Virus record (IMG/VR): IMGVR_UViG_3300048837_001091
Span: 1-44,390 of that record
Source of the DNA: a virus
Direction: 5' to 3' (one strand)
Length of the DNA stretch: 44,390 bases
The notes under the pieces were generated by a model that was not told the origin of the DNA, made no database searches, and worked only from the letters and a program-made list of their open reading frames with translations. Both the position numbers and the translations under genes were made by a program. Shown here one piece after another: positions 1 to 8,867 of this stretch (its first letter is position 1; each line of letters opens with the position of its first letter).

Positions 1-127
1 GCGTGCGTGCGGGTGTGAGTTCACGGGCGTTGACGATCAAGTACCTCACGGCCTCGGCGTCGTCGGTTGGGTGCTGCCAGAGCAGCGGGAGCGTTCCGCC
101 GGCGGTCTCGACCAGCGCCTCGGCGAG
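1..127. repeat. Terminal direct repeat, copy 1 (circular overlap)
   Basis: Bases 1-127 recur without a mismatch at 44264-44390. The length of 127 is a common assembler k-mer, and a gene crosses the joint in frame, so the repeat most likely marks a circular molecule rather than a true terminal redundancy. Confidence 0.97.
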
Positions 128-850
128 CTGGGCCATCTCGGCCGAGCTCGCCAGGTCGATGGGCAGGCCATACACCCGCGGCGACAGCTCGCTGAGCGCC
201 CGCGTGTGCCTCTGGGGGCCCTCGGTCGCCAGCACCACGGCGCCCGGGCTCATGGTCACCGGCCAGCGGGGGTTGATGAGGTCCAGCTCGTAGCCAGGGG
301 GCGGCGGTGGTGGTGGCGGAGGCGGGGGCGGCGGAGGGGGTGGTGGCGGCGGTGGCGGGTTGGCCGGCCCCCACTGGTTGGCGTTGGGCACCTCGAAGGC
401 CAGATAGCTGACCTCGAGCGACCAGAAGGGCTCGACGTTCTCGACCTTCAGCCGGGCCGAGACGAAGCCGTAGTCGGTGATCAGGGCGATCGCCGCCTCG
501 GGGATGTCAAAGCTGTTCTGCTGCCAGACGTCCTCCATGGGCGTGATGGGCGGGCTCTCCCAGATCACCAGGCCACCCTGGTAGAGCTGCACCGTGAGCG
601 TCGGGTCCACGTCGTCTGGAACCACGACCTCGGTGATCTTGTGACGGACGTGGATCTCGTGCAGGTCGTCGCGGATGGGCGGCGTGAAGCTCTCGAATCG
701 GATGTCGCTGCTGAGGTTGTTGATGGTGGTGGTGATGTACGAGGTGTCCTCGATCGAGGCCAGGGCGGTGTAGACGAAGTCGGCGCCAGCCACCGTCCAG
801 GCAGGCATGGTGTCGGGCGAGTCGGGCAGTGCGGTGATGGTGGCGCTCAT
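1..850 (-). CDS. Tail protein with a 21-proline linker (3' end continues at 44211-44263)
   Basis: The gene starts at ATG 850 with a 4-base ATGA overlap on the preceding gene, stays open to the left edge, and continues after circularisation from 44263 to a stop at 44211, giving 300 residues. An N-terminal domain of about 163 residues is joined to a C-terminal domain of about 115 residues by 21 consecutive prolines encoded at 296-358. The C-terminal part contains LPLLWQHPTDDAE and ends in TLTLEEVLP. The gene lies between the tail terminator candidate and the tail tube, so it is probably a minor tail or tail-completion protein. I do not recognise the family. The polyproline run should act as a rigid spacer, and translating it normally needs host EF-P. 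Confidence 0.85.
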   Translation of the reverse strand, partial: MSATITALPDSPDTMPAWTVAGADFVYTALASIEDTSYITTTINNLSSDIRFESFTPPIRDDLHEIHVRHKITEVVVPDDVDPTLTVQLYQGGLVIWESPPITPMEDVWQQNSFDIPEAAIALITDYGFVSARLKVENVEPFWSLEVSYLAFEVPNANQWGPANPPPPPPPPPPPPPPPPPPPPPGYELDLINPRWPVTMSPGAVVLATEGPQRHTRALSELSPRVYGLPIDLASSAEMAQLAEALVETAGGTLPLLWQHPTDDAEAVRYLIVNARELTPART

Positions 851-1332
851 CGGAGGGCCTCGAGATCTCCGCGGGCGTGGCGGTAGACGACGTCCATCTC
901 GAAGACGGTCACCGTGGTGCCCATGCCTCCCGGGTCCTGTCCGATCCCCCCGCCGCCCTGGTCGATCGTCTGCTCGGCCAGGCCGCCCCAGGTTCCCACG
1001 CTCGGGTCGGTCTCGTCCTCTATGAGGCCGACGACCTCGGCGTAGAGCTGGTCGGCGTAGGCGCGGTAGCTCACGCCGTCGGGCCGGTTGTCGGGCAGGT
1101 GGCACAGCAGGAAGATGGGGAAGGTCTTGCGGATCAGCGTGCTGTGGTTCTGCTCGGGCTCGTCGCTGCCGATGCCGATCTCCACGTACGCCTTGCCCGT
1201 GGACAGGATCTCGGTGATCCGCTGCTCGGCGATGGAGTTGCGCGTGTCCACATCCGAGACGTGGCCGACCATCTCCAGGGCCCGGAGGTCCTCGAGGATG
1301 GTGTCGACGATCTGGGTGCGCACGGGGGTCAT
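847..1332 (-). CDS. Putative tail terminator / tail completion protein (gpU-like position)
   Basis: This 161-residue protein starts at ATG 1332 (ATGA overlap with the tailspike stop) and ends in an ATGA overlap with the next gene. It opens with a short helix (VRTQIVDTILEDLRAL), followed by alternating strands (YVEIGIGSDEPE) and a second helix around residues 85-105. That layout is typical of small alpha/beta tail-terminator and neck proteins. In lambda, gpU sits just ahead of the tail tube gene gpV; here only the proline-linker gene separates them. The assignment rests on position and size, not on a diagnostic motif. Confidence 0.6.
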   Translation of the reverse strand: MTPVRTQIVDTILEDLRALEMVGHVSDVDTRNSIAEQRITEILSTGKAYVEIGIGSDEPEQNHSTLIRKTFPIFLLCHLPDNRPDGVSYRAYADQLYAEVVGLIEDETDPSVGTWGGLAEQTIDQGGGGIGQDPGGMGTTVTVFEMDVVYRHARGDLEALR

Positions 1333-4145
1333 GCTCGCAACCTCTCACCGACGCGGTCACGGCGAGCCCTCAGGCTCAAACGCGCTGATGGCGATCTCCG
1401 ATCCCCACCCCCACCCCCGCCCGGCTCGTCGGCCTCGGCCTGCAACGCGCCGATGGCCGTGCCATACGCCACGCCGTTCATGTCTCGCTGGGCGAAGCTG
1501 TCCTCGACGAACAGTGTGGCCAGCAATGGCGATGCGGTCGCGGGCAATCCCGTGTCCAGGTCGGCGTAGAGAACCGACTCGTTTTGCCCGCTCCCGCTGG
1601 CCGACCCACTCGTGAATGTGCTGGGCGGCTCCCCCTCGGTGTAGGAGTCGCGGACGTTGATGTTCGTGCCTTCGGCAAGCGTGATGGCCGCGATGAACGT
1701 GATGCCGTTGGCCACGCACCGACGAACCAGGATATCGTCGGTGTCCTCGTCGCGGAAGTTGATGCTGTGGTTCGGCAGCGAGCACTGGTCCACGATGATG
1801 TGGCGAAAGATGCCGGTGCTGTTCTCGCCGAAGTTGATGCCGACCGACTGCGTGCCCTTGGAGTAGATGCGACCGTAGTAGGCGTTGGTCGTGCTGATTC
1901 CAACGGAGCTGTTCGGATCGTCTAGACTGGTCTGCGTGTTCTCCTCAAGGTTGAACACGCCGTCGATGATCCGGTTGGTTCCTCCCTTTGACTGGATGAC
2001 ATCTCGGTGGCCTGCGTTCAGGATGCTGTTCACCGTCGTGTCGATCGCGTAGTCCTGGAGGATACCGTTCTCGCTACACCGCGTAAGCGTGTTTCGGATG
2101 GCTCGACTGGTTCGCATTATGCCTGCCTCGAATGGCAAGTCTTCAAGCACACAATCCTCCAGCCCGGACATTATCGGCGTGCTGCCGATGAAGTATTGGC
2201 TTGCGTACTGTGGGTCGCCGATCTGGGCTCCAGCGAGATGGGACGTTGCGGTGCTGGCGCTGCTGCCTCTCGTCACGCCGGTCAGGTTGTTGCCACTCTT
2301 GCCCGACCACGAAATCGTCTCGCCGCTCGGGTTGTCGCCCAGCTTGATCGAAACGTCGGTTCCAGCGGTCGGGAAGTCGCTGGCGTCAACGAGTGGGATT
2401 GTGGTCTGGCTGTCGTCGATGTCCTCGGCCAGCGTGGAATACCATTTGAGCAGCCCGTAGATCCGGCAGTTCACGAACAGGCCGTGCCCGAGCACGACGC
2501 GGTTGCCGATGGCTTCCTTGGTAGCCTGCGGCAACGTGTTGACCGTCATGTTCTCAAAACGAACACGCATCATGCCTGACGACGCGGAGATAGTTGAACC
2601 CGCCGTCTTTCCCAGCGTCAGTGTGGTGTTCGCCTTGGTGTACCCATCGGCGTTCTGCACGGTCAGCCATGCGGTCCCGGCCGTGTTTTGCAGCGGGCCG
2701 TTATCGTAGTCTACGTCTCCGCCACTGTCGGGTGTGCAGATCAGTGTCACTGGCTTGCCTGATGCCATCATGACTCTCGCGGCGTCTAACGCGCTTCGCA
2801 TCGAGTTGAACGGCGACCCACTGCTGCCGTCGCCGCCACCGCCCGCATCCCCATCGAAGTAGAGCGTCTCCCGGTTCGTGACGTTGCAGCGGAGCCACAG
2901 CGAGGCCGTGAACAGTGCCTCGGTTCCGTCGCTGTCCTGTAGGATCGCGCCCTGTCCTGCGGTCGGATAGATCCTCGCCCGAATCTCCACGAGCGTGTCG
3001 TTGCCGAAGTCGGACGGGTCGAGGGTGCAACAATACTCATAGTCTCCGGTCTGCGGGTTGAGCGTCTGCTTGACGACTTGAGCCCAGTTGTCCGAGTCGT
3101 TCACGTTGAACTCAACTCGGTCGATGCCGTTCATGTGGTACGCCTTCACGCCAACATAGAGCAGGTCGTTGGCCTCCTCGTACCACCAACGTGTGAACTT
3201 TCCGAACGCAGTGTGGTTGACGCCAGGCTCATCGGTTGTTCCGATCTGCCCGATGGATGTGGTATCGGTCCAGTTGGCGGCAGGGTCACTGTCGGCCCCA
3301 GTGGCGTCCAGGGTGGGCGGATCGTTGCTGGCCACCACGGTCAGGAAGTAGGACCGCGTGGTGGCGTCGCTGTTATCGTCGGTGACAGTGAGCGTCACCT
3401 CGTAGGTGCCAGCCGAGGCGTAGGTGTGCGAGGCCGACACGCCGCTGCTGGTGCTGCTCATGTCGCCCCAGTCCCACTCGTAAGTGGCGGGCTCAGCGTT
3501 CACGCCCGAAGCGTCGGCACTGGCGTAGAGCGTCAGGCCGTCGCGGCGGAAGGCCCCGACCGGCTTGGGGGGGATGACCACCACGACATCCTCGACCGAG
3601 AAGTTGTCGCACTGTGGGCCACCGCTGTCTTTGACACTGAGAATGACCGAGCTTGCAGCGGTGAACGTCGAGTCCAAAGCCGAAATGATGACCACATCGT
3701 CTTTGAGAACCTGGAGGGTGCTTTGCTGGGCACGGAACTTGAACGCGCCAGCCGAGGCGGTACCTCCGGACGTGCCGAGCGAGGTGGTTGATCCATCGGT
3801 ATTGAGCCGCAAGAGAGCCGACACGCCATTGCTTCGCAACTCCATGCGATAGCCGCCCGGAGTGGCGGATGGCTTTCGGATGTCGATGCGGAACTCGCCG
3901 TTTCGCGTACCCTTTTGGACATAATCAAGGCCGACCTCGATGTCAGCCGTTGGCGTGAAAGACGTCTCACACGTCGCCCAGTTGTTGGTTCGGTTGCCCT
4001 GGCACTTGTTGTCCTGGATCGTGAGCAGTGTGCCGCTGGCAACGTCTACCCACGTCCACCCCTGACCCGTCGCACCCTGGGTAGCCTCGCGTCCGGGAAG
4101 CTGGGTCGTGTCGGTCCCCGTGAAGTCGTCGTTGTAGGTCGCCAT
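1329..4145 (-). CDS. Tailspike/tail fibre with PKD domain and beta-helix
   Basis: This 938-residue virion protein starts at ATG 4145, with GAGGGG about 8 bases upstream. Residues 1-185 look like a beta-sandwich. Residues 195-272 form a PKD domain, with YEWDWGD and SHTYASAGTYEVTLTVTD as hallmarks. The remainder has the repeating short-strand pattern of a right-handed parallel beta-helix, as in receptor-binding or polysaccharide-degrading spikes. Within the helix sits a module (SGETISWSGKSGNNLTGVTRG) of the kind found in many phage tail proteins. Base composition is visibly less GC-rich than the neighbours, which suggests acquisition by transfer. A C-rich tract at 1403-1419 precedes an Arg-rich C-terminus that differs from the product of the next frame (see findings). 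The probable role is host surface recognition. Confidence 0.85.
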   Translation of the reverse strand: MATYNDDFTGTDTTQLPGREATQGATGQGWTWVDVASGTLLTIQDNKCQGNRTNNWATCETSFTPTADIEVGLDYVQKGTRNGEFRIDIRKPSATPGGYRMELRSNGVSALLRLNTDGSTTSLGTSGGTASAGAFKFRAQQSTLQVLKDDVVIISALDSTFTAASSVILSVKDSGGPQCDNFSVEDVVVVIPPKPVGAFRRDGLTLYASADASGVNAEPATYEWDWGDMSSTSSGVSASHTYASAGTYEVTLTVTDDNSDATTRSYFLTVVASNDPPTLDATGADSDPAANWTDTTSIGQIGTTDEPGVNHTAFGKFTRWWYEEANDLLYVGVKAYHMNGIDRVEFNVNDSDNWAQVVKQTLNPQTGDYEYCCTLDPSDFGNDTLVEIRARIYPTAGQGAILQDSDGTEALFTASLWLRCNVTNRETLYFDGDAGGGGDGSSGSPFNSMRSALDAARVMMASGKPVTLICTPDSGGDVDYDNGPLQNTAGTAWLTVQNADGYTKANTTLTLGKTAGSTISASSGMMRVRFENMTVNTLPQATKEAIGNRVVLGHGLFVNCRIYGLLKWYSTLAEDIDDSQTTIPLVDASDFPTAGTDVSIKLGDNPSGETISWSGKSGNNLTGVTRGSSASTATSHLAGAQIGDPQYASQYFIGSTPIMSGLEDCVLEDLPFEAGIMRTSRAIRNTLTRCSENGILQDYAIDTTVNSILNAGHRDVIQSKGGTNRIIDGVFNLEENTQTSLDDPNSSVGISTTNAYYGRIYSKGTQSVGINFGENSTGIFRHIIVDQCSLPNHSINFRDEDTDDILVRRCVANGITFIAAITLAEGTNINVRDSYTEGEPPSTFTSGSASGSGQNESVLYADLDTGLPATASPLLATLFVEDSFAQRDMNGVAYGTAIGALQAEADEPGGGGGGDRRSPSARLSLRARRDRVGERLRA

Positions 4146-4229
4146 TTACTCGTCCCCTCGCGTCAGGCCCTCAGCCATCGCGGTGAGGAGGCAGGGCGGG
4201 GTGTTGGTGTTCCTGAACGCTTCGATCAT
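4146..4229 (-). CDS. 27-residue ORF linking the neck gene to the tailspike
   Basis: ATG 4229 overlaps the upstream stop (ATGA), and its own TAA lies directly before the tailspike ATG at 4145. The peptide starts MIEAFRNTNTPP and ends TRGDE, with no recognised motif. It fills an otherwise empty gap and could serve to carry ribosomes to the tailspike gene. It may be a leader rather than a functional protein. Confidence 0.45.
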   Translation of the reverse strand: MIEAFRNTNTPPCLLTAMAEGLTRGDE

Positions 4230-5080
4230 GTCAAACCCCCGGCCTCGCCCACCGCCCGCTCGAGCAGGTTCCGGCGCACGGCCTTGGCGGCCCTCCGCTT
4301 GGCGGCGCGGGCGCCCGGCACGTCGCCGGGGTTGGCCTTGATGTACGACTGGTACTCGCGCTCGCCGGCGGCCAGGGCGGCCGCCACCACCTGGGGCGTG
4401 ACCGCCCGCGTGATGCGATCGGATGCCAGCTTCGACTTGAGCTGGCCGCGTCCCGCCTCGGTGGTCAGCAGGTCCAGGTCGCGCTCGTACTTGGCCAGCG
4501 CCTTGGGGCGGATCATGTCCCACCGCTTGAAGAACCCAAGCCGCGGCTTGCGCGTGATCCGCTTGGTGAGGATGCCGGCGATCTCGGTGCGCTCGCTCTG
4601 CTTGCGGTCGTCCGGGTCGATCAGCAGGCCCCGAGATCCGACGAGCACGAACTGGTTGCGTTCCAGCTTCTCGCGGAAGCGGGCGCCACCCCTGGCGCCG
4701 CGGTACTTCGCGGCGATCGGGACGGCCATGGACTCGTTGGTGTTCTGGGGCCCGCCCTCTTCCAGCCCCTCGAGCACGCCGTCACGCTCGGTGCCGAAGC
4801 TCTCGCCCCGGGCCTGGCTGAGGAACGTGGGGAGCTGGCCGCCCGTGGTCCGGCCGAACCGCTTGAGCCTGGGCGCCAAGAACCGCTGGGCGCCACGACC
4901 GCGCTCGAAGTTCTTGCTGGCGTCCTTCAGCACGCCCGACCGGTGGTGGCTCAGGACATCGATGTTCCGCTCGGCGATGACCACCGGAGCCAGATCGCGC
5001 GTCATCGCCAGCGTGCGGACCGAGTCCAGCACGTCTGGAACGACTACGAACCCGCTCACCATGGCGCCCGCGCGGGTCAT
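4226..5080 (-). CDS. Putative neck / minor tail completion protein (gpZ-like position)
   Basis: This 284-residue basic protein starts at ATG 5080 with an ATGA overlap. It is rich in Arg and Lys (FERGRGAQRFLAP, ITRKPRLGFFKRWDM) and has long amphipathic helices in its C-terminal third. Lambda-like phages place gpZ/gp10-type neck proteins, including ones with a 'VLKDASKNF'-like N-terminal segment, between head and tail tube genes. Order and size fit that role, but the similarity is weak by eye. Connector or tail-completion subunit is the best guess. Confidence 0.5.
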   Translation of the reverse strand: MTRAGAMVSGFVVVPDVLDSVRTLAMTRDLAPVVIAERNIDVLSHHRSGVLKDASKNFERGRGAQRFLAPRLKRFGRTTGGQLPTFLSQARGESFGTERDGVLEGLEEGGPQNTNESMAVPIAAKYRGARGGARFREKLERNQFVLVGSRGLLIDPDDRKQSERTEIAGILTKRITRKPRLGFFKRWDMIRPKALAKYERDLDLLTTEAGRGQLKSKLASDRITRAVTPQVVAAALAAGEREYQSYIKANPGDVPGARAAKRRAAKAVRRNLLERAVGEAGGLT

Positions 5081-6621
5081 GCCGACACCTCGACCGACCA
5101 GTAGGACCGGTCCACCAGCTTGAAGGTCTCAGGCACGCGCAGCTTGACGACCTCGTTGCTCGGCAGGCCCAGGTGCTCGGCCGCGATCGCGAAGACGTCG
5201 CTGTTCTCCAGTCGCACCATCGACCGGGCGTCGAGCTGCACGGCCTCGAGATCGGGGTCGTTGGCAACGCCCAGGCCCGGGTCGGCCAGGTGGGTTCCAG
5301 CCAGGCAGATCAACCGCCACGACTGGCGCCTGCGGTTGTTCAGGCTGTGCCGGCTGCGTTCGGGCGTTCCACCCACGACCTCGGCGGCCGAGTCGCTGAT
5401 GTAGACCACGACGTCGATGCCCGTGCCCAGCCCGCGCTGGTAGTACTTCGCCGGCACGCCCAGCCGCAGGATCGTCGCGGCGATCTGCTGGCGCTGCACC
5501 TTCTGATGGTCCTTCAGCGGCGTGGGCAGGCCGGGCTCGGCCGGCGTGGGCTGGCCCGTCACGGGCTGGGCCGTCTGAAACGTGCTGCTGGGCCCTGGCA
5601 GGCCGTCCACGAACACCGTCTCGTCGGCGATCGTGAGCACCGCCTCGGCGAGCTCGGCCACACTGCTCAGCCCCAGCAGGGCGGGCGGGGTGTTCTCGAT
5701 GCCGCCCACGTCCACGTTGGGCCAGCCTGCCTCAGCCATGCCCTCGAAGCCCGCACGCAGGAAGTCCAGGCCCGTGGCCACCGAGTCATACCCGGCGGCG
5801 GGATCTTCCACGAAGTGGGGCAGCCAAACGGACATGGACCATTGGGCCTCGGGCACGCCATCGGCCAGCAGCCTGGTCTTCTCGCTGCTCGCCCACAGCC
5901 GGTGCGCCTCGCGGAACTTGGCGGGCGTGGACAGCACCGGATCGGTCATCGGCTTGAAGTGCCCGTGCACGTAGTGACGCTGCTGGGGGTCCCAGAAGTG
6001 GGTCTTCACCCAGGCGATCTCTCCGGTCGTTGGCAGGCCGCGCCGCTGGGTGAGGCCGGTCGGATTCAGGAACGGCCGCGGCCAGCCAAGGGCATAATTG
6101 CCGTAGGCGCTGTTCGGGTAGTCGGTGTTGGCCACGTGCTGCTTGCCGCGCATCCAAGCGGCGAACATGGCGTCGTACGCCGCGGAGTCTTCCTCGGCGG
6201 GAATGGCGCCAGCCCCGTCACCGATCCATTGGCCAGCCAGCCGGCTGAGCGGGCCGCGCCACTCGAAGTCGTCCTGGATGTCCCATTCCTCGGCGATGGC
6301 CTGGGCGCTCATGCGGTTGGCGAGCTGCACCGACCACGCGGCCGCGGCGTCCTGCGTCATGCGGTACGTGGTGCCCTCGAACTCGACCTCGGGCAGGTCG
6401 GGGTAGGACAGGGGGTTGTCGCCGGATCCCGGCGTTGGCTCGGCGCTCGTCTCGACCAACGCGGGGAGGTACTGGCCGCCGCTCAGCGGGTCGGTGCTCT
6501 TCTTGAGACCCGAGGCAGAGCTTTGCATGAAGATCGCAGGGCGCACGTACGACCGCCGACCCGCGAGAACGAGCGGGGTGCTGGTGGTGGCCGTGCTACC
6601 GAGTGCGATCAAGATTCCCAT
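5077..6621 (-). CDS. Uncharacterised head/neck protein, 514 aa
   Basis: I start it at ATG 6621 because the upstream decoration gene ends at 6674 and the open frame upstream of 6621 lies partly inside it. An AGGG lies about 9 bases upstream. The N-terminus is hydrophobic (MGILIALGSTATTSTPLVL), perhaps buried in a capsid assembly. The middle is rich in aromatic residues (GNYALGWPRPFLNP, HYVHGHFKPM). A Pro-rich stretch near residue 345 separates it from a C-terminal region of about 150 residues. The position between the decoration protein and the neck gene suggests a head-completion, connector or structural role. No family was recognised. Confidence 0.7.
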   Translation of the reverse strand: MGILIALGSTATTSTPLVLAGRRSYVRPAIFMQSSASGLKKSTDPLSGGQYLPALVETSAEPTPGSGDNPLSYPDLPEVEFEGTTYRMTQDAAAAWSVQLANRMSAQAIAEEWDIQDDFEWRGPLSRLAGQWIGDGAGAIPAEEDSAAYDAMFAAWMRGKQHVANTDYPNSAYGNYALGWPRPFLNPTGLTQRRGLPTTGEIAWVKTHFWDPQQRHYVHGHFKPMTDPVLSTPAKFREAHRLWASSEKTRLLADGVPEAQWSMSVWLPHFVEDPAAGYDSVATGLDFLRAGFEGMAEAGWPNVDVGGIENTPPALLGLSSVAELAEAVLTIADETVFVDGLPGPSSTFQTAQPVTGQPTPAEPGLPTPLKDHQKVQRQQIAATILRLGVPAKYYQRGLGTGIDVVVYISDSAAEVVGGTPERSRHSLNNRRRQSWRLICLAGTHLADPGLGVANDPDLEAVQLDARSMVRLENSDVFAIAAEHLGLPSNEVVKLRVPETFKLVDRSYWSVEVSA

Positions 6622-6673
6622 AAAGCCCGGCCCTGGCGTCAACCAGAGCCGGACCGAAACCGAAACACGACGG

Positions 6674-7285
6674 CTACAGGTGGATGGTGTAATCCAGCAC
6701 GTCGCCCTCATCGAGCTGCGTGCCCGAGCCCACTCCCGTCACGCTGACCTTGCCCAGGTCCGCGCCGCCCATCTTCAGGACGTCGTACGTGGACTTGAGC
6801 CGGCCCGTGGTGACCGCGCGCAGGCTGGTCTGCACCGAGCTGGGGGCCACACCCCAGCCGGTGTCGATGATGACCTGGCCGTTGGCGCTGCTGGCCGAGG
6901 CCTGCGTCGAGTCGATGGTGATGCTGCCCGTGCAGGGCGGGGGCATGACGTTGAGGTCGACCACCACGCTGGTGGCGCCCGAAACCACCGCCTCGCGAGC
7001 CGTGCCGAGGGGCGGCGTGCCGGTGGGCACGAAGCTCACGCGGCTGTTTTCGCCGTCCCACCAGAGCGGCTGGCCCTGGGCGACGGCGGTTCCGGCGGCC
7101 TTGGTGAAGCTGTACGCGCCGGCGCCGTAGAGGATGCCCGTGGCGGCGGCGAGGATGTCGACGTGGGCCACGCCCCAGCCCTGCTTGGTCTGGACGGGCG
7201 TGCCGCCCGCGATCGTCGTCTCGCCACCGTTGGTGTAAGCGAGCTCGATCACGTTGGCGGGAAAGTCCTTGATTCCGTTCTTCAT
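6674..7285 (-). CDS. Capsid decoration protein (DUF2190-like)
   Basis: This 203-residue protein starts at ATG 7285, preceded by AGGAGACGC. The sequence contains GVAHVDILAAATGILYG and VAQGQPLWWD, which match the beta-rich DUF2190 head-decoration proteins found directly downstream of the major capsid gene in many siphophages. Such proteins sit on the capsid surface and stabilise it against internal DNA pressure. This copy is longer than typical members (about 110 residues), with an extra C-terminal beta-rich half. The 103-base gap between it and the capsid gene contains short GC-rich inverted repeats but no clear terminator. Confidence 0.72.
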   Translation of the reverse strand: MKNGIKDFPANVIELAYTNGGETTIAGGTPVQTKQGWGVAHVDILAAATGILYGAGAYSFTKAAGTAVAQGQPLWWDGENSRVSFVPTGTPPLGTAREAVVSGATSVVVDLNVMPPPCTGSITIDSTQASASSANGQVIIDTGWGVAPSSVQTSLRAVTTGRLKSTYDVLKMGGADLGKVSVTGVGSGTQLDEGDVLDYTIHL

Positions 7286-7388
7286 TGCTTGCGTCTCCTG
7301 GTTGGCCTGATTCGCGGACGAGGTCCCGAATCGATCGGCGTTGGGAAACGCGCCCGCCTACCAGCGTGCGCGTGTCAGGCGGTCGGGT

Positions 7389-8867
7389 TTAGCCGCCGGC
7401 GTTGCTGTAGCCGGCCTCGGGGTTGACGGGCGCCACGCCCACGCCGGGCAGCCAGCACCAGAACTCGCGAGCAAACGGCGTGGACTTGCTCTCGATGAGG
7501 TCGACGGTGGGCTGCTCCTGGCCGTCGAGGAACTTGACCTCGAAGGCGGCCAGCTCGCCGGGATCGGCGAACAGGTACCACCGCGTACCGCTCAGGCGGG
7601 GGCTGTGCACCGAACGAAGTCGGCCGCGCATGGTGTTGCGCTGGTTGTTGGCACCCTCGCTGCCCGGCACGAACTCCTGCATGGTGATGTCGTCGGCCGT
7701 GTCCGCCAGGTCCGTAGGCACCAGCAGCACGCGGGGATCCACCTCGATGTAGGCTTGGTCGGGCCCGAAGCCGCGGAGCTTCATCATCGCACGCCGGGCC
7801 TTGCGGACCTCGGCGTAGGACAGCGCGGCCGGCGAGCTGGCCAGATTGCCGCGGCCAGTGGCGAAGAACGCGCCGTTGCCATCGCTCATGGTCGGGCCCG
7901 CGCCGGAGTTGAGTCCCAGCAGGGCCACGATGAGCTGGTCGGGCAGGCGGGCGCCGCCACGGCCCATGATCTCGGTGAGCTGGTTGAAAGCGCCCAGGTC
8001 GTCGTTGCGAATCATCTCGTACGTCACGCTGATTGCGCGACCGTACTTCTCGACCTTGATCTTTTCGGCCCGCTCGTTCAGGGTCGTGTGGTCGGGGGTC
8101 CCACCGGGCATGATGAGCTTGAGGTCGCCCGACTCGCTCAGGCGGATCGTGGTCGATTCCTTGAAGTCGGTCGCGGCGGTCCGTCGGGCGATGTTCCGCC
8201 AGAACGGCTTGATCTCGTTGAACTGAGCGAGCAGGCTCTTCTTGGCCAGGTTGCTCAGCAGGTGGGGGAAGTCGCTCGACCCGTGGAAGGCCGCGGCCAT
8301 GAACTGGCCTTCGTTGAACGCGAACTTGTCGCGCGCCTGCTCGAAGCTGATGGCCTGAGCGTTGGCGATCGAGCCGATGGCCAGGTCCATAAGGCGGACG
8401 CTGCCAACACCGGCCTGGGCCTCGCGGATGGCCTTGCGGGCCAGGTCCTGCGAATCGAAGCCGATGGCCCGCGCGACCCGAGCGCCGGACTCGCCCTCGA
8501 GCTTGCTCTCGATGTCGGTCATCCGGTTGGCGAGCACCAGGGCGGCGTCGGCGTTCTTCCGCTCGCGGCCGCTGGCGCCGACCTGCACGCCGGGGATGTG
8601 GGACTTGGGCTTGTCGGCCTCGGTCAGGTGCGCCAGCAGCTTGTCGGCGAACGCCTGGGGCGTGGTATCGGCATCGCCGATAGCCGCGTCCACGATGGCC
8701 TTGACACCGTCGCGGTCCAGGTAGGGCTGGGCCCGGAGCTGGATGTCGCGGATGCGATCGGCGGCGTCCTTATTGGCCTGGGCGCGGATGGCCTTCTCAT
8801 CGATGGTGGTGGCGGTCGTGCCCTCGGGCTGCGCCGCCACGGTGCTGTTACCGTTGCTTCCGGGCAT
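7389..8867 (-). CDS. Internal product: scaffold + major capsid protein
   Basis: Codon 352 of the fusion is ATG (8867), in frame, preceded by AGGAGGGG at 8873-8880 with ideal spacing. It would produce a 492-residue protein lacking the protease. Lambda Nu3 likewise starts inside C. Because one genome needs hundreds of capsid subunits but few proteases, this start may provide the bulk of the coat protein. Confidence 0.6.
   Translation of the reverse strand: MPGSNGNSTVAAQPEGTTATTIDEKAIRAQANKDAADRIRDIQLRAQPYLDRDGVKAIVDAAIGDADTTPQAFADKLLAHLTEADKPKSHIPGVQVGASGRERKNADAALVLANRMTDIESKLEGESGARVARAIGFDSQDLARKAIREAQAGVGSVRLMDLAIGSIANAQAISFEQARDKFAFNEGQFMAAAFHGSSDFPHLLSNLAKKSLLAQFNEIKPFWRNIARRTAATDFKESTTIRLSESGDLKLIMPGGTPDHTTLNERAEKIKVEKYGRAISVTYEMIRNDDLGAFNQLTEIMGRGGARLPDQLIVALLGLNSGAGPTMSDGNGAFFATGRGNLASSPAALSYAEVRKARRAMMKLRGFGPDQAYIEVDPRVLLVPTDLADTADDITMQEFVPGSEGANNQRNTMRGRLRSVHSPRLSGTRWYLFADPGELAAFEVKFLDGQEQPTVDLIESKSTPFAREFWCWLPGVGVAPVNPEAGYSNAGG

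Noticed and set aside
1-127. Biological direct terminal repeats
   Set aside because: The length equals a usual assembler k-mer and a gene continues through the joint, so an assembly overlap is the simpler reading.
5173-6747. Plus-strand 524-aa frame opposite the 514-aa structural gene
   Set aside because: High-GC antisense shadow: Arg/Gly/His-rich composition, and it conflicts with the continuous leftward operon and its overlaps.
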